NCBI GenBank assembly: GCA_031288765.1
Contig: JAITQV010000285.1
Coordinates: forward strand, 1 to 6,931
Source: Planctomycetaceae bacterium
Lineage (GTDB): Bacteria > Planctomycetota > Planctomycetia > Pirellulales > Thermoguttaceae
Direction of reading: 5' to 3'
DNA: 6,931 nt
In this document: positions 5,536-6,931 of the stretch, piece by piece
Layout of the letters: each line of letters starts with the position of its first letter
Position numbering within the stretch: position 1 is the stretch's first letter
Translations under genes and position numbers: made by a program
Notes under the pieces: generated by a model
The model's input: only the letters and a program-made list of their open reading frames with translations
Databases searched by the model: none
Told to the model about the DNA's origin: nothing

Positions 5536-6473
5536 TAACGGTAAAACGCCTTAATCATGTTCCAGGCTTCCTGCGGCGAATCTGTTAAATGGAACAATTC
5601 AAGGTCGCCGCGGTTGATCACCCCCGTTTCGACAAGATAATCAAAATTGACGCAACGTTGCCAAAAATCCGTGCCAAGCAAAATAATCGGAATTTGTTGC
5701 ATTCGTTCTGTTTGCCTCAACGTTAGTCCCTCGAAAAACTCATCGAATGTCCCAAATCCGCCGGGGCAAACCACCAACGCCTTCGCCCGAAGCATAAAAT
5801 GAAGTTTCCGAACATTGAAATAATGAAATTGAAAACAAAGCTGAGGCGAAACATAAGGATTGGGGCGTTGTTCGTAAGGCAATTTAATATTCAATCCGAT
5901 TGTTGGGGCGCCGGCTTCATGGGCGCCGCGGTTCGCCGCTTCCATAATACCCGGTCCGCCGCCCGTGCAAATAACATAATCAAACGGCTCATCACTTCCC
6001 AAAGATCGTTTCACGTTGTCTTCCGAAACAATTCGGGCAAATTCCCGCGCCTGTTCATAATAGATGCTTGTTTCCCAATGGAGTTTTGCCGCTTTAACCG
6101 CCTCACGAAATTCGGTGTTATCCGGCTGCAACGCCAAATTTTCTTCGGCTTCGGCTAAAAGACGCGCCGCTTTTTTCCGTGAAATAAACCTTGCACTCCC
6201 AAAAACGATCACAGTTGAACGAATACCGTATTGGCGCATAAACCATTCCGGTTTTTCCATTTCCAACTGAAGACGAATTGATCGGGCATAATTACTCCGT
6301 ATGAAATCATGATCCAAAAACGCTAACGAATAACTCGGCGAATTTAGCAAATTTTGGACATTGGTATCCGTATTTTCTTCTTGTTGTTCTATTTTTTCTT
6401 CTTGTTGATCTGTCAAAATAACCGGACTTTCAAATTTTTCTTCAAACGGAATCCGAATAATATCTGTCGGCAT
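5535..6473 (-). CDS. LOG-family (TIGR00730-type) nucleotide hydrolase
   Basis: A Rossmann-fold protein of the LOG/'lysine decarboxylase-like' family. Characterised members cleave the N-glycosidic bond of nucleoside 5'-monophosphates (cytokinin ribotides in plants, AMP-type nucleotides in bacteria) and are cytoplasmic. Motifs in order: 'TVIVFGSARF' (87-96, first strand and loop), 'GGGPGIMEAANRG' (171-183, phosphate binding), 'FNVRKLHFM' with Arg222-Lys223 (substrate phosphate), and 'PGGFGTFDE' (237-245) with Glu245 as the catalytic acid. At 312 residues it is of the long type: an insertion (about 97-160) separates the first two motifs, and a charged Gln/Glu-rich N-terminal extension (about 20-40, 'QQEE' twice) is probably disordered. 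All key residues are present. AGGA (6484-6481) lies seven bases before ATG 6473 and supports that start. The old label 'lysine decarboxylase' for this family is misleading. Confidence 0.9.
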   Translation of the reverse strand: MPTDIIRIPFEEKFESPVILTDQQEEKIEQQEENTDTNVQNLLNSPSYSLAFLDHDFIRSNYARSIRLQLEMEKPEWFMRQYGIRSTVIVFGSARFISRKKAARLLAEAEENLALQPDNTEFREAVKAAKLHWETSIYYEQAREFARIVSEDNVKRSLGSDEPFDYVICTGGGPGIMEAANRGAHEAGAPTIGLNIKLPYEQRPNPYVSPQLCFQFHYFNVRKLHFMLRAKALVVCPGGFGTFDEFFEGLTLRQTERMQQIPIILLGTDFWQRCVNFDYLVETGVINRGDLELFHLTDSPQEAWNMIKAFYR

Positions 6474-6480
6474 AGTTTTA

Positions 6481-6484
6481 TCCT
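6481..6484 (-). promoter_or_regulatory. ribosome binding site of the LOG gene
   Basis: On the minus strand AGGA (within AAAAGGA) lies seven bases before ATG 6473. It supports that start over internal methionines. Confidence 0.6.
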
Positions 6485-6492
6485 TTTCTGTT

Positions 6493-6520
6493 AAGGTTTA
6501 ATGTTAAAGGTTTAATGTAT
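6493..6520. repeat. 14-bp tandem repeat in the LOG leader
   Basis: AAGGTTTAATGTTA (6493-6506) is followed directly by AAGGTTTAATGTAT (6507-6520); the first twelve bases are identical. It sits 20 bases upstream of the LOG start codon, so in a minus-strand transcript it would be in the leader. Confidence 0.65.
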
Positions 6521-6526
6521 TTATTC

Positions 6527-6561
6527 GGAGATTTGTTGGGCAGGGACGAGGACAAATCTCC
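6527..6561 (-). promoter_or_regulatory. 10-bp hairpin in the LOG leader
   Basis: GGAGATTTGT (6527-6536) and ACAAATCTCC (6552-6561) form a perfect ten-base-pair stem around a 15-base loop that is G-rich on the plus strand and C-rich on the minus strand. It lies 54-88 bases upstream of the LOG ATG. No T-run follows on either strand, so it is not a standard terminator. A leader structure, an operator for a dimeric protein, or mRNA 5' protection would all fit. Confidence 0.5.
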
Positions 6562-6585
6562 CTTCCAATCTAATTTTTCTTCTTA

Positions 6586-6597
6586 GCCCGAAAGGGC
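6586..6597. other. GCCC-GAAA-GGGC hairpin
   Basis: A four-base-pair all-GC stem capped on the plus strand by GAAA, a GNRA tetraloop, stands in AT-rich surroundings. It is followed by GCG and no T-run, so I do not call it a terminator. It lies immediately downstream of the minus-strand TATAAT at 6606-6601, near where that transcript would begin. Confidence 0.4.
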
Positions 6598-6600
6598 GCG

Positions 6601-6606
6601 ATTATA
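6601..6606 (-). promoter_or_regulatory. possible -10 box of the LOG gene
   Basis: The minus strand reads TATAAT at 6606-6601. A start near 6594 would give a leader of about 120 bases containing both hairpins and the tandem repeat. No recognisable -35 (TTGACA-like) lies 16-18 bases upstream, so the call rests on one hexamer in AT-rich DNA. Confidence 0.3.
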
Positions 6607-6737
6607 CTTTGAACGGTTACTAATTACTATTGGTCTCATTTAAAAATTTAATTTGGCCGTTAAAAATAAGGACTTACGGGTAATTTTTAGAAACTCCCTA
6701 TTAAAATAAGTGGTATTTCCTGCCGTTCAAAGTATAA
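6602..6737. repeat. 15-bp inverted repeat pair bounding a 136-bp element
   Basis: TTATACTTTGAACGG (6602-6616) is the exact reverse complement of CCGTTCAAAGTATAA (6723-6737). Both ends hold TATA outside CTTTGAACGG/CCGTTCAAAG, so the structure can be read as a tiny element in a duplicated TA target. It can also be read as two copies of one box, CCGTTCAAAG-TATA, pointing outward in both directions as divergent promoters would. The 106 internal bases have no reading frame of note. Confidence 0.55.
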
Positions 6738-6793
6738 AAATTCAGTTTTACAAATTTTTGCTATTGAAAAATAAAGACTTACAAATAATTTTA
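6660..6793. repeat. imperfect direct repeat pair, 104 bases apart
   Basis: A unit of about 30 bases at 6660-6689 (core AAAAATAAGGACTTAC) recurs at 6764-6793 (core AAAAATAAAGACTTAC). After the core both run into TAATTTT with small differences. One copy lies inside the inverted-repeat element and one outside. AT-richness makes part of the match cheap, but the GACTTAC core is specific. Confidence 0.4.
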
Positions 6794-6931
6794 TTGAATT
6801 TTTAGAGGTACCCGGATTCATTTTGTACCTTGCCGAATCTTTCAAGAGGTGTAGGTAATTATTTTCGCAATAAGTCTTGCTGCAAGAAATTCCGTAATCA
6901 CATTCCGACCGCCAAGCGGGGCTGTTTCAAC

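Larger units (their letters stand above)
6474..6931. other. 458-base gene-free region upstream of the LOG gene
   Basis: No protein gene or tRNA is supported here on either strand. The region holds the LOG leader with two hairpins and a tandem repeat (6474-6600), an inverted-repeat element (6602-6737), an imperfect direct repeat pair (6660-6793), and two minor hairpins near the right edge: AGGTAC...GTACCT (6806-6811/6825-6830) and TCTTG-CTG-CAAGA (6875-6887). The final bases (about 6894-6931) resemble a single CRISPR-type repeat. Confidence 0.6.

Overview
The window joins two kinds of DNA. Bases 1 to about 3000 are very AT-rich and hold an accessory toxin/immunity island. Bases 3012 to about 6480 have higher GC and look like ordinary chromosome. 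For example, the 60 bases at 1141-1200 have 14 G+C and the 60 at 5041-5100 have 31. The host is most likely a bacterium of the Planctomycetota with a fairly low GC content. The main reason is the RuvA at 4711-5325: it has an insertion after the acidic-pin loop and the wording around it that I associate with planctomycete RuvA. This assignment is an inference.

Left part, minus strand: an orphan toxin tip at 1687-2268 has the HxE and PC...C zinc-site signatures of the bacterial nucleic-acid/nucleotide deaminase superfamily. Two unrelated immunity-type genes follow it: a SUKH-4-like protein (923-1603) and a CdiI-like protein (311-772). This is the usual 5' toxin, 3' immunity order of polymorphic toxin loci, but the N-terminal delivery part of the toxin is missing. 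Just upstream of the toxin start lies a 405-bp element with 17-bp perfect terminal inverted repeats inside duplicated TA dinucleotides. It is a MITE-like, non-coding relative of IS630/Tc1-mariner elements, and its end may supply a -35 box for the toxin. Beyond it, 2704-2973 carries a probable decayed reading frame. At the far left edge is the C-terminal end of an unrecognised gene.

Right part: a polytopic membrane protein (3012-4568, plus) resembles GT-C glycosyltransferases in its C-terminal half. After a perfect TTGACA-N16-TATAAT promoter and a GGAGG ribosome site comes ruvA (4711-5325, plus), the Holliday-junction branch-migration subunit. A LOG-family (TIGR00730-type) nucleotide hydrolase (5535-6473, minus) converges on it, with short tandem repeats in the gap. 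The last 458 bases hold no gene I can support. They contain hairpins in the probable leader of the LOG gene, a second inverted-repeat element (6602-6737), imperfect direct repeats, and a right edge that resembles, but cannot be shown to be, a CRISPR repeat.

The most interesting system is the deaminase toxin cassette with two immunity genes and a MITE at its 5' end.
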